DNA from: Saprospirales bacterium GYS_P2D
GTDB lineage: Bacteria > Bacteroidota > Bacteroidia > Chitinophagales > Saprospiraceae
Reading direction: 5' to 3'
DNA length: 64,000 nt
Assembly: GCA_009833045.1 (NCBI GenBank)
Contig: WUUP01000001.1
Location: 985,586-1,049,585 of the forward strand
Position 1 is the stretch's first letter. Each line of letters begins with the position of its first letter. Position numbers and translations under genes: made by a program. Under the pieces are notes generated by a model, which did not search any database, had not been told where the DNA came from, and saw only the letters and a list, made by a program, of their open reading frames with translations. Of this stretch, positions 45,964 through 54,752 are shown one piece after another.

Positions 45964-48357
45964 TCAATGCCCATCACAGCCAATCGGCGAGCCCGGAGGC
46001 ATCTCTGCTACTGGCGGTAGACTGATCGACTCTGGATGAAGTTCCGCCTGTCGGATGAGCTTCTTGAGATAAAGCTGCTGTGCAGATGGCGATCCATCTG
46101 TGAGATAGTCATTTTGTATCTGCTGGACAGCCGCATAGGCAGCAGCACCTACAGCCATATCTACCTCACTGCTGAATGCTAAATCGACCAATCGGCTCGT
46201 GTATATCGACTGGACTAACTCGGCTAATGTCTGCTCATAGTCATCCTGCGTACTCACAGAGAATAGACTACTACTGATCTGAGAAAGTAGCTCATCGAGC
46301 TGAAGTGGAGACATCCCGGTCACTCCCTGTCGATGTACTCGAGCGAGACGCTGACGATGGAGTAAAAAGTCAAAGGTCATCCCAATATGACTCTCCGCCG
46401 TAGCGATGGGGTCAAATGTGAGATTAGTACTACCGCTAAAGGTCTCTCGACTCCTCGGATAGCCAAATGCTGGTGGAGCAATAGACTTGAGCAGAGACTC
46501 TGGCAGTCGGAGCTCTTTCGGGGCCAAGGTATTGAGCAGAGCTTGTACTGCCTCTCCCTGTATCTTATGATCGACAGCCTTGAGCTCGTGGTCATAGGCA
46601 TCACCCTTGACGTAATATTGGTATTCTGTGCCACCGATGAGCTTAGAGACGGCATCGACCTGATAGCGATGGAGGAGATATACAGGTACGAGTACTTTTT
46701 CCAGTTCGCTGAGGGGTGTACCAGTAGTGATGGATGCCTCACCCATCTGTCCGAGTGCTTTGGCACGTATCTTCATGAGCTTATAGAGCTCTGTGACAGT
46801 ACTCTCTCCATTGTCCCAGAGATGTGCATGCGGATGAGCCCCGCCGGCTGGACGAGCATCTTGATCAGTGATGTATAGTGATCCCGCTGACTGCTGCTCA
46901 CTGATCATCTTTGTGAGAGCTTCTTCTTCATCGACATTATCAGGGAAGTCCATATAGCCATAGGTGATAGTGAACTTATCCCAATCTCCGATCTTGTCAT
47001 CATAGACATCATCAAATGAAATACTACCATCCTCGTCCATCGAGACTAATGGATGCGGATAGTCCATCACTGATGCTCTATCATTGACGCTTGCCGCAAA
47101 ATTGTGCGCTAAGCCTATGGTGTGCCCTACCTCGTGAGCTGCGAGTTGTCGCAGTCTGGCCAGGGCTAACTGTAGCATAGGGTCATGATTGTCATCAGAT
47201 TCTCCATAAGGGGATAATAATCCCTGAGCGATCAAAAAGTCCTGACGTACTCTGAGTGATCCAAGTGATACATGCCCCTTGAGGATCTCTCCTGTACGGG
47301 GATCAGAAACACTTGCCCCATATGACCAACCACGAGTACTACGATGTACCCACTGGATGACATTGTATCTGACATCCATCATATCGGCTCCTGCAGGTAG
47401 CTCTTTGACCTGGAATGTACCAGGTGCATATCCTGCTGCCTGAAATGCCTGATCCCACCATGCGGCACCCTCCATGAGCGCAGTCTTTACAGGATCTGGA
47501 CAGCCCGGATCCATGTAGTATATGATGGGCTCCACTGCCTCGCTGACAGCTGCACGAGGGTTTTTCTTCTCCAGTCGGTGACGGTAGATATACCTCCGCT
47601 CGAGGCTCTCCTCGATAGGTACTGCATAGTCATAGTAGCTCATCGGGAAGTAGCCACTGTATGGGTGAAAAATTCTCGGCTCATACTGATCATCTGGTAG
47701 CTTGATGAAGGAGTGATGCTGATGTACGGTGACAGCATCTGAGCTCGGTGTGACGCTACGTATCCATCCTCCCTCAGCCTGACCAGAGAAGGTCAGGATA
47801 GCATCCATCTCAGTATTTTCTGGGAAGGCCTTCGTCCGCTCCATCCAGATAGCAGAGCGGCCTTTGTCGAGTTTATAGCTGCCTTGCTTGGATCGCTTGA
47901 GTTGCTGCGAGACACCATGCGCATCTCTCAGAAGAAAATCTGTCAGATCGATCACTAATGTACCATCCTCAGAGGCATCGTTGTCTATCTCAAATCCCCA
48001 TAGGATTGATTTGGCGAAAGCCTCCTCTACAGATCGTCGCTCCAGCTCATTGTCACTGACAGCTCGATAGTCGAGATTGGGCTGGAGGAGCATGAGTTTA
48101 TTTCCTGTCTTGACAAATTTGACCACTCTTTCATCTCCAAGCTGGCCTCTATCGAGCCCAATATCATTGGATCCGATACCTGCCGATAGCGAATTGACAT
48201 AGAGGAACTCCTCTCCGATAAATTCAGTGTCAATATGTGCCATGAGCTTACCTGTAGACTCATCATATGAGAGATCTACATATCCATCAAGTAGATCCTG
48301 TGCAGTGAGCGATACCATCATCGCTATACTCAATAATGTAGCAATCAGAAGACGCAT
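45964..48357 (-). CDS. Exported zinc-dependent metalloprotease (DUF5117/DUF4953 type)
   Basis: 797 residues with a signal peptide (IATLLSIAMMVSLTAQ). The zinc motif HEVGHTIGLAHNFAAS lies near residue 415 (HExxHxxGxxH), preceded by an N-terminal DUF5117-type domain and followed by a helical C-terminal domain. This large Bacteroidota family is annotated as zinc-dependent metalloprotease; substrates are unknown. The ATG overlaps the TAA of the upstream TMEM220-like gene by one base (TAATG). Confidence 0.9.
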   Translation of the reverse strand: MRLLIATLLSIAMMVSLTAQDLLDGYVDLSYDESTGKLMAHIDTEFIGEEFLYVNSLSAGIGSNDIGLDRGQLGDERVVKFVKTGNKLMLLQPNLDYRAVSDNELERRSVEEAFAKSILWGFEIDNDASEDGTLVIDLTDFLLRDAHGVSQQLKRSKQGSYKLDKGRSAIWMERTKAFPENTEMDAILTFSGQAEGGWIRSVTPSSDAVTVHQHHSFIKLPDDQYEPRIFHPYSGYFPMSYYDYAVPIEESLERRYIYRHRLEKKNPRAAVSEAVEPIIYYMDPGCPDPVKTALMEGAAWWDQAFQAAGYAPGTFQVKELPAGADMMDVRYNVIQWVHRSTRGWSYGASVSDPRTGEILKGHVSLGSLRVRQDFLIAQGLLSPYGESDDNHDPMLQLALARLRQLAAHEVGHTIGLAHNFAASVNDRASVMDYPHPLVSMDEDGSISFDDVYDDKIGDWDKFTITYGYMDFPDNVDEEEALTKMISEQQSAGSLYITDQDARPAGGAHPHAHLWDNGESTVTELYKLMKIRAKALGQMGEASITTGTPLSELEKVLVPVYLLHRYQVDAVSKLIGGTEYQYYVKGDAYDHELKAVDHKIQGEAVQALLNTLAPKELRLPESLLKSIAPPAFGYPRSRETFSGSTNLTFDPIATAESHIGMTFDFLLHRQRLARVHRQGVTGMSPLQLDELLSQISSSLFSVSTQDDYEQTLAELVQSIYTSRLVDLAFSSEVDMAVGAAAYAAVQQIQNDYLTDGSPSAQQLYLKKLIRQAELHPESISLPPVAEMPPGSPIGCDGH

Positions 48358-48725
48358 TAGTTTTTGTTTTTAGTAGCTAAATAAAAATAGTAGATAGTCG
48401 CTATCAGACAGAGTAGCAGTCCAAAAAACTCTCTGGATAGCTCAATATAAGGAGATTCTGCTTTCATACTACCTGTGATAGTGGGCATCCCATCAGATAG
48501 CCAGTCTCTCATGTGCGGCAGATAGGGCACCATCCATATGACAAATAGGATAATCAACAATCCTGTCCAGAGTCGATAGTAGCGCTCACGTCCAGCCTGT
48601 AGGGCTATATAAGACATGATGAGGTAGGGTGGCATCCACTTCATATAGTCCGGATCATTCCACTGGACCAGTGCAAAGAGCAAGAAAAGTACAGCAATGA
48701 TGTAATGAATGCTCTTTTTGATCAT
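48357..48725 (-). CDS. TMEM220-family membrane protein
   Basis: 122 residues with four hydrophobic helices; LFALVQWNDPDYMKWMPPY is the family signature. Function unknown. Coupled with the metalloprotease gene by a TAATG overlap, and divergent from the GH10 gene. Confidence 0.85.
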   Translation of the reverse strand: MIKKSIHYIIAVLFLLFALVQWNDPDYMKWMPPYLIMSYIALQAGRERYYRLWTGLLIILFVIWMVPYLPHMRDWLSDGMPTITGSMKAESPYIELSREFFGLLLCLIATIYYFYLATKNKN

Positions 48726-48795
48726 AAGACGAAGCTTTGAAGAGTCGCCAAATCTAATAAAAAGAGGAGCTATGAGCTACCTTTCTCTCCACTAA

Positions 48796-49956
48796 ATGGA
48801 CATCATGAGATCGATACTACTTTTCAGCACTTTTATCTTCATTTATTCTTGTGCCTCTTCTCAAAAAGGAACTGCTCCGACATCAATGACTAAAAGTCTC
48901 AAGGAGGCTTACGCCGAAGCATTCTTGCTGGGGACAGCGCTCAATGAAGAGATTGTCTCTGGTGTAGATCGGCGGTCTCAAGAGGTAGTCCTCAGAGAAT
49001 TTAATACCATCACGGCTGAGAATGTCATGAAAGCCGAAGAGGTCAATCCAGAACCTGGCGTATATCACTGGCAACCAGCGGATGATTTGGTCAAGTTTGG
49101 CGAAGAACATGACATGTATATCATCGGCCATACATTAGTCTGGCACAATCAGACTCCGGCTTGGTTTTTTACTAATGATAAAGGAGAACCAAACAGTCCA
49201 GCAGAACAAATCGAACGAATGCGCTCTCACATAGCTGCCGTAGCGGGTAGATATGCTGGTAGAGTAGATGCCTGGGATGTAGTGAATGAAGTCATCGACA
49301 ATGATGGATCCTATCGCCCCACCACTTGGGTCAATGGGGTCGGTGATGGAGATACTATGGTCAAAAATGCTTTCCGATTTGCCAGCGAATATGCCCCTGA
49401 CACCGAGCTCTATTATAATGACTTCAACGCCTGGCGACCTACTAAGCGAGATGGTATCATGCGTATGGTCAGGATGCTGCAGCGAGAGGGTATCCGCATC
49501 GACGGCATCGGCATACAGGGCCACTGGGGCCTCAATTATCCTAAGAATGAATACATCACGGCTGCGATTGATTCATTCGCTTCTCTGGGCGTCAAGGTCA
49601 TGATCACAGAACTCGATGTAGACGTACTCCCTCTGACGAAGGAGGGCCAAATCATCGGTACGGGTATGCTTCATCCGCAGTATCAGCTGGAAGAATTCAA
49701 AGAGTATCTTGATCCCTATGCGGATGGTCTACCAGCGGATATGCATCAGGCTTTATCAGATCGATATGCAGAGCTATTCGAGATATTTTACAGTCGAAGA
49801 GATAAGATCGATCGAGTCACCTTATGGGGTGTCCATGACGGTATGTCATGGAAAAATGGCTATCCTATCGCAGACAGGACAAACTATACACTACTCTTTG
49901 ATAGAGATCGTCAACCAAAACCAGCTTATGATGCTGTGCTGAGCGTGCCAAGGTAG
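48796..49956 (+). CDS. GH10 endo-1,4-beta-xylanase, lipoprotein
   Basis: 386 residues (383 from a second ATG at 48805). A lipoprotein signal (STFIFIYSC) precedes a TIM-barrel of family GH10. NTITAENVMKAE and GHTLVWHNQTPAWF are substrate-binding segments; the acid/base Glu is in WDVVNEVIDN and the nucleophile Glu in MITELDVDVLP; LWGVHDGMSWKNG closes the barrel. It cleaves xylan internally, complementing the GH11 enzyme. It stands alone on the plus strand. Confidence 0.95.
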   Translation: MDIMRSILLFSTFIFIYSCASSQKGTAPTSMTKSLKEAYAEAFLLGTALNEEIVSGVDRRSQEVVLREFNTITAENVMKAEEVNPEPGVYHWQPADDLVKFGEEHDMYIIGHTLVWHNQTPAWFFTNDKGEPNSPAEQIERMRSHIAAVAGRYAGRVDAWDVVNEVIDNDGSYRPTTWVNGVGDGDTMVKNAFRFASEYAPDTELYYNDFNAWRPTKRDGIMRMVRMLQREGIRIDGIGIQGHWGLNYPKNEYITAAIDSFASLGVKVMITELDVDVLPLTKEGQIIGTGMLHPQYQLEEFKEYLDPYADGLPADMHQALSDRYAELFEIFYSRRDKIDRVTLWGVHDGMSWKNGYPIADRTNYTLLFDRDRQPKPAYDAVLSVPR

Positions 49957-49978
49957 TAGTCAGTAAGACCTCTGTCTA

Positions 49979-52900
49979 TTAGCTCTCCTGTATATCATCC
50001 TCGTCCTGCTCGACACGATCGAGATGGATGAATTCATTGTCTACAAAATTGCACCAATGGCAGTGCTCATCCCCGCAGCCCTTGCTGAATTCGTGCTGAT
50101 GGATCTTGTCCCAGACCTCCTGTATCTGTCCCTGTACAGTCTCTATATCATCTGGAGACACGACGAATTTTTGGGAAGTAAATGCTCCTGTCTTACGATC
50201 TGGCTCTATAAAGTCCATCTCTCCTGAGGTCATCGTCCAGCCGTGCTTCTTGTCAGAGTCCAGTAGTAGCTTGTAGAATACGATCTGACGCCAGTAGTCA
50301 CCACCCTGCTCATCACGAGGATTGGGCCCTTTGAGCTTCGCCTTGGTGGTGGATTTAAATCCATCACCTGTCTTATAGTCTACCACATAGACGTGATCCT
50401 TATGTATTTCTACTTTGTCTAATACTCCTTTGATCGGCACACCACCGTTTTCGGCATTTTCGATCTTGATCTCTAGGCCATAGGAAGCTACATCATGCAC
50501 ATTTTGGAGTTTCTCAGCATGATAGGCCGTCAAGATCTGCTCACCGTAGGCAGTCATCTTTTCGTATTCATCTGCTGTGAAGTGGGAGCGGTGATCGACC
50601 ATCGCATCATGGAAATGTCTCAGCAGTGTTTTCGCATTTACTTCTTTCCCCTTATTCACGTCTAAGTGATAATCCTCTAATGCCTTGTGCACAGCACGAC
50701 CAAAGCCCATATACTTAGTACGAGCAGTAGGTACCTGTAGGATACTCTCAAAGTAGAAAGTCAATGGACACTTCAGATATTTATTGAGTCCAGTGACGCT
50801 GAGCTTATAGCCCTGTAGCACCTGATCGATACGGTCGTGATCGATGAGCTGTATCTCTCTATCCTGCTTCATGAGGATATGATATTGAAAATCATTGACC
50901 ACATCCTCCGAGACAGTCTGTGGCTGCACCTGGAGTCCGGTAGCCCCGACGATCTCATCGATGAACTGGCTGGAGCCTAATATCTTCCCATTTTCTCGAG
51001 CGCCAGGATAGCTGATCAGGAGCTCTCGTCTGGCCCTCGTGATCGCTACATAAAACAGTCTGCGCTCATCCTCGATATTAGTCTCGACATCCTCATTGAC
51101 ATTATCGGGATATTTAAACTGATAAAAGTTTCTCATATTGGTATCCCAGACATCCTTGGACACACCTGGGATGATGACCTTCTCATACTCGAGCCCCTTA
51201 GCACTATGCGCTGTGATGAAGTGCACGCCCGACTCCGCATGTACGATCTTATTGATCGCCAGGGGCAGATTATTCTGTCGCATCTTCTCGATCATATCGA
51301 GGAAGTGATGAATCCCCACCGTCGGATCTTTAGCCATTTCCTCCTTGATGAGGTCAAATACGGTACTGACGATCTGCAGATGCCAAGTCTTCTCGGCACT
51401 GCTGAGGATGCGCTGTAGGATACGACCCTCGTTGAGGATATTTTCAAATAGGACTTGCAAGGTCACATTCTTGATATCATTGATCCACTTATCGATCAGA
51501 TCACTCAGCATCGTGATCTCATCTATGGTACTGATCTCGAGGTCGATGAGCAGCTTCCTGTTGCTGATGACCTCTTTGAATGTTCTCGACTTGCCCCCAC
51601 TCGCTTTGTAGGAGGTGGCCATCGACACCTTAGCGATATCATAGCTATTGATCCCAAAGAAGTCATAATGCATGATCTCAAATAGGAGATCATCGGACTG
51701 ATTTGGTTTCTCATACTCATTGCGCAGATAGGTCATCAGGGTCAGTATATTGCGCACCAGCGTGAGCTGTAGGACATCTACTCTTCGCTTGATATTGAGC
51801 GGCACTCCTCTTTTTTCGAGTACGGATACGAGTTTTTCTACCTGGCTATGCTTACGATAGATCACGGCGATCTCCCCAAGGTCAGTCCCTTGCTCATGTA
51901 GCTCTGTGAGATAGTCTGCCAGTGCTGCTTGCTCATGAGAGACATTGTGATAAGAGTAGATCCGAGGGTCGTCAGGGAGATCCATCACGGCAGGGTTGGA
52001 CCCGATGAGCTGCTTACTCAGATCAGGCTCATCCTTGAGGATTCGTTCTTGGTTAAACTGTATCAAGTCTTGCGCTACATCGAGGATGCGCTGACTGGAG
52101 CGATAGTTTTGCTCCAGCACCACCATCTGTGGACGATATTTACGCTTCATCTCATAGATATTAGACATGTTCGCCCCCTGAAACTTGTAGATCGCCTGAT
52201 CATCATCCCCTACCACAAAGACATTAGGGCTCTCTTCCCAAAAAGAGATCAACTGCTCGAGGATGGCTTTTTGGGCACCATTAGTATCCTGAAACTCATC
52301 TACCAAAAAGAACTGATAGCGCTCCTGATAGCTCGCCAGTAGCTCATCATCGGACTCAAAAGCTCTGAGCACCCACAGGATCATATCCTGATAGTCATAG
52401 CGTGCTCGCTCATCCATCATCTGAACATAAGTGTCATAGAGCCGGACACCTGCTCGGAGCTCATCCATGCGCTGCGTCAGCTCTTGCCATTTCTTAGGCT
52501 TTATATCTCCTTTTTGATACTCTTTATACTTGCGATGATAAAATAGCTCATCACCAGGTTTGTACTCTTTCTTATCCTCGAGATACTCGTCGATCCGCTG
52601 CAGCATGATGGCCTCTGAGAGATTCTCTTTTTTCATCATGTCAAATAGGTTTTGCAGTCGCTTAGCCTCGTAGGTGGGATCTCCCTTGAGTCGCTTGAGC
52701 GGATGATCATTGGGCAGCGCATTGATAAGGTCCTGATAGAGATCTACTCGCTCCAGATCGGTGATCGGCTCCAGCTGCCGATAGTTGCCAAAAATGGCCA
52801 GATTCTCCTGAATGACCTGATTACAAAATGCATGAAAGGTATAGATGTGCACTTGATGCGCTGCTGGACCTATGATCTGTACCAGTCGTCTACGCATAGC

Positions 52901-53152
52901 GATGGTCGCTGCATCGGTGAATGTCAGACAGAGAATATTGTGCGCCTGAGCATCTGTCTCCTGTAGTATCCTCGCCACTCTGACGGCCAGTATCTGCGTT
53001 TTGCCCGTGCCGGGACCTGCGATCACCATGACAGGTCCATAGATGGCATCCACAGCAGCTCGCTGTGCAGGATTGAGCATGGAGTAGGCCTCTTGATAGG
53101 TCTTTAGGCTCTGTTGTCTGATTCTTTCGTTAGCGAAGAGTTCTGTCTGCAT
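49979..53152 (-). CDS. UvrD-type helicase fused to PD-(D/E)XK nuclease (AddB/AdnB-like)
   Basis: 1057 residues. Walker A AGPGTGKT is at 45-52; FLVDEFQDTN, VGDDDQAIYKFQGAN and VAITRARREL are superfamily 1A helicase motifs. The C-terminal nuclease has GVLDKVEIHKD followed by VVDYKTGDGF (about residues 925-945), and Cys residues in KCPLTFYFE and CGDEHCHWC probably hold a 4Fe-4S cluster, as in AddB/AdnA/Cas4 nucleases. It probably resects double-strand breaks. No second subunit gene adjoins it. Confidence 0.92.
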   Translation of the reverse strand: MQTELFANERIRQQSLKTYQEAYSMLNPAQRAAVDAIYGPVMVIAGPGTGKTQILAVRVARILQETDAQAHNILCLTFTDAATIAMRRRLVQIIGPAAHQVHIYTFHAFCNQVIQENLAIFGNYRQLEPITDLERVDLYQDLINALPNDHPLKRLKGDPTYEAKRLQNLFDMMKKENLSEAIMLQRIDEYLEDKKEYKPGDELFYHRKYKEYQKGDIKPKKWQELTQRMDELRAGVRLYDTYVQMMDERARYDYQDMILWVLRAFESDDELLASYQERYQFFLVDEFQDTNGAQKAILEQLISFWEESPNVFVVGDDDQAIYKFQGANMSNIYEMKRKYRPQMVVLEQNYRSSQRILDVAQDLIQFNQERILKDEPDLSKQLIGSNPAVMDLPDDPRIYSYHNVSHEQAALADYLTELHEQGTDLGEIAVIYRKHSQVEKLVSVLEKRGVPLNIKRRVDVLQLTLVRNILTLMTYLRNEYEKPNQSDDLLFEIMHYDFFGINSYDIAKVSMATSYKASGGKSRTFKEVISNRKLLIDLEISTIDEITMLSDLIDKWINDIKNVTLQVLFENILNEGRILQRILSSAEKTWHLQIVSTVFDLIKEEMAKDPTVGIHHFLDMIEKMRQNNLPLAINKIVHAESGVHFITAHSAKGLEYEKVIIPGVSKDVWDTNMRNFYQFKYPDNVNEDVETNIEDERRLFYVAITRARRELLISYPGARENGKILGSSQFIDEIVGATGLQVQPQTVSEDVVNDFQYHILMKQDREIQLIDHDRIDQVLQGYKLSVTGLNKYLKCPLTFYFESILQVPTARTKYMGFGRAVHKALEDYHLDVNKGKEVNAKTLLRHFHDAMVDHRSHFTADEYEKMTAYGEQILTAYHAEKLQNVHDVASYGLEIKIENAENGGVPIKGVLDKVEIHKDHVYVVDYKTGDGFKSTTKAKLKGPNPRDEQGGDYWRQIVFYKLLLDSDKKHGWTMTSGEMDFIEPDRKTGAFTSQKFVVSPDDIETVQGQIQEVWDKIHQHEFSKGCGDEHCHWCNFVDNEFIHLDRVEQDEDDIQES

Positions 53153-53269
53153 ACAATGATTCTGTTGTGGAATTTAGTATATAGTACGTAAGGTGTTTTT
53201 TTAAAAACACATTGTGTTCTTAGTATAATTTAATATCAATTATTATATATTAATCGTTTGCTTAGTATA

Positions 53270-54625
53270 ATGCGGTCAATTTTAACAAATATTCCCTTTT
53301 TCATCTTTTTGACTTTGTCAAATCTTCAGTGGGTGCAGTTTGGGAATAATATTAATGGAGAATTTGAAGGTGACCGATTTGGTTACTCTGTAAGTATGTC
53401 TAGCGATGGAAAAGTAATAGCAATAGGAGCAATACTAAGTGATGGCAACGGAGACGACTCTGGGCAAGTTCGGGTATTCAAATGGATAAATAATCAATGG
53501 GTGCAGCTTGGAGATGATATCAATGGTGAATCTGAAGGTGACCGATCTGGTTATTCAGTTAGTTTATCTAATGATGGGAAAATAATAGCTATAGGAGCTG
53601 TCTTAAATGATGGAAATGGGATTGATTCTGGACACGTACGAATATATAAGTGGAATGGTAATCAATGGATTCAACTTGGTGATGATATTAACGGTGAAGC
53701 TGCGTATGATGGATTTGGACATTCTTTGGATATTTCATCTGATGGCAACACAATAATTATTGGGGCTCCTGGAAATGGAGATAATGGACAATATTCTGGA
53801 CACGTACGAATATATAAGTGGAATGGTAATCAATGGATTCAACTTGGCGATGATATCAATGGTAGAGCTGTAAATGATCTTTTAGGTGGCAGTGTCAGCA
53901 TGTCCGCAGATGGAAACATTATAGCTATAGGGGCAGTTTTCAATGATGATAATGGTACAAATTCTGGACATGTTCGAACATTCGAATGGAATGGTTTTGA
54001 ATGGATTCAATTTGGCGATGATATCAAGGGTGAGGTTCCTTTTCAACTCCTCGGAGGATCAGTTAGTTTATCGGCAAATGGCAATATAATGGCAATTGGA
54101 GCTACAGGTTATAAATTAAATGGCGAAAATTCTGGAATCGTTCAAGTATTTAACTGGGACGGAAATGTTTGGAGTCAAGTAGGAAATGGTATTTACGGAG
54201 AGGCTATGAATGATTTATTTGGATATAAAGTTAGTTTATCTAGTAATGGTAAAATTCTATGTATCAGCTCTCCTTTCAACGATAATAATAAAGTGAACTC
54301 TGGAGTAGTCCAGGTTTATAGATGGGAAGAAATTGATTGGATTCAACTTGGAAATCGAATTTTAGGAGAATCTACAAATGATCAATTCGGGCGATCTATT
54401 GGTTTGTCAGATGACGGTAGCAAATTAGTTATTGGAACAGATCTTAAAAATGGGAATGGTGAAATTTCAGGCCAAGTACGTACATATTTTATTCATGATA
54501 ATATTCTAAATGTAGCTAAAAATATTCCTACATTAAACCAATGGTCAGTTATCATTCTGGGTATAATGTTATGTATAATTAGTTTTAGGTATTTGAAATC
54601 ATCTAAGCTTTTAATTAAGAATTAG
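53270..54625 (+). CDS. Seven-repeat beta-propeller-like surface protein with IPTL-CTERM sorting signal
   Basis: 451 residues from the ATG at 53270. Seven repeats of about 55 residues follow the pattern W-x-Q-x-G ... G-x-S-x-S-x-D-G ... SG-x-V-x-x-Y-x-W, suggesting a seven-bladed propeller (FG-GAP/kelch-like). The C-terminus is IPTLNQWSVIILG followed by a hydrophobic helix and a basic tail, an IPTL-CTERM exosortase signal. The N-terminal hydrophobic segment (IPFFIFLTLSNLQ) should act as export signal. The DNA is strikingly richer in A/T than dnaX next to it. Two repeats share a 55-base identical stretch. Confidence 0.85.
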   Translation: MRSILTNIPFFIFLTLSNLQWVQFGNNINGEFEGDRFGYSVSMSSDGKVIAIGAILSDGNGDDSGQVRVFKWINNQWVQLGDDINGESEGDRSGYSVSLSNDGKIIAIGAVLNDGNGIDSGHVRIYKWNGNQWIQLGDDINGEAAYDGFGHSLDISSDGNTIIIGAPGNGDNGQYSGHVRIYKWNGNQWIQLGDDINGRAVNDLLGGSVSMSADGNIIAIGAVFNDDNGTNSGHVRTFEWNGFEWIQFGDDIKGEVPFQLLGGSVSLSANGNIMAIGATGYKLNGENSGIVQVFNWDGNVWSQVGNGIYGEAMNDLFGYKVSLSSNGKILCISSPFNDNNKVNSGVVQVYRWEEIDWIQLGNRILGESTNDQFGRSIGLSDDGSKLVIGTDLKNGNGEISGQVRTYFIHDNILNVAKNIPTLNQWSVIILGIMLCIISFRYLKSSKLLIKN

Positions 54626-54752
54626 TAATGATTATTTCGCTGCAGCTGTAAAACTTTATTTGTTTCATAATCTTTTTGTAATCAAAGGTTACCTTATAAT
54701 CAAGGCTCATGTTCTCACATGTCTGCTAAATAATTCATAATATCGCAGCTCA

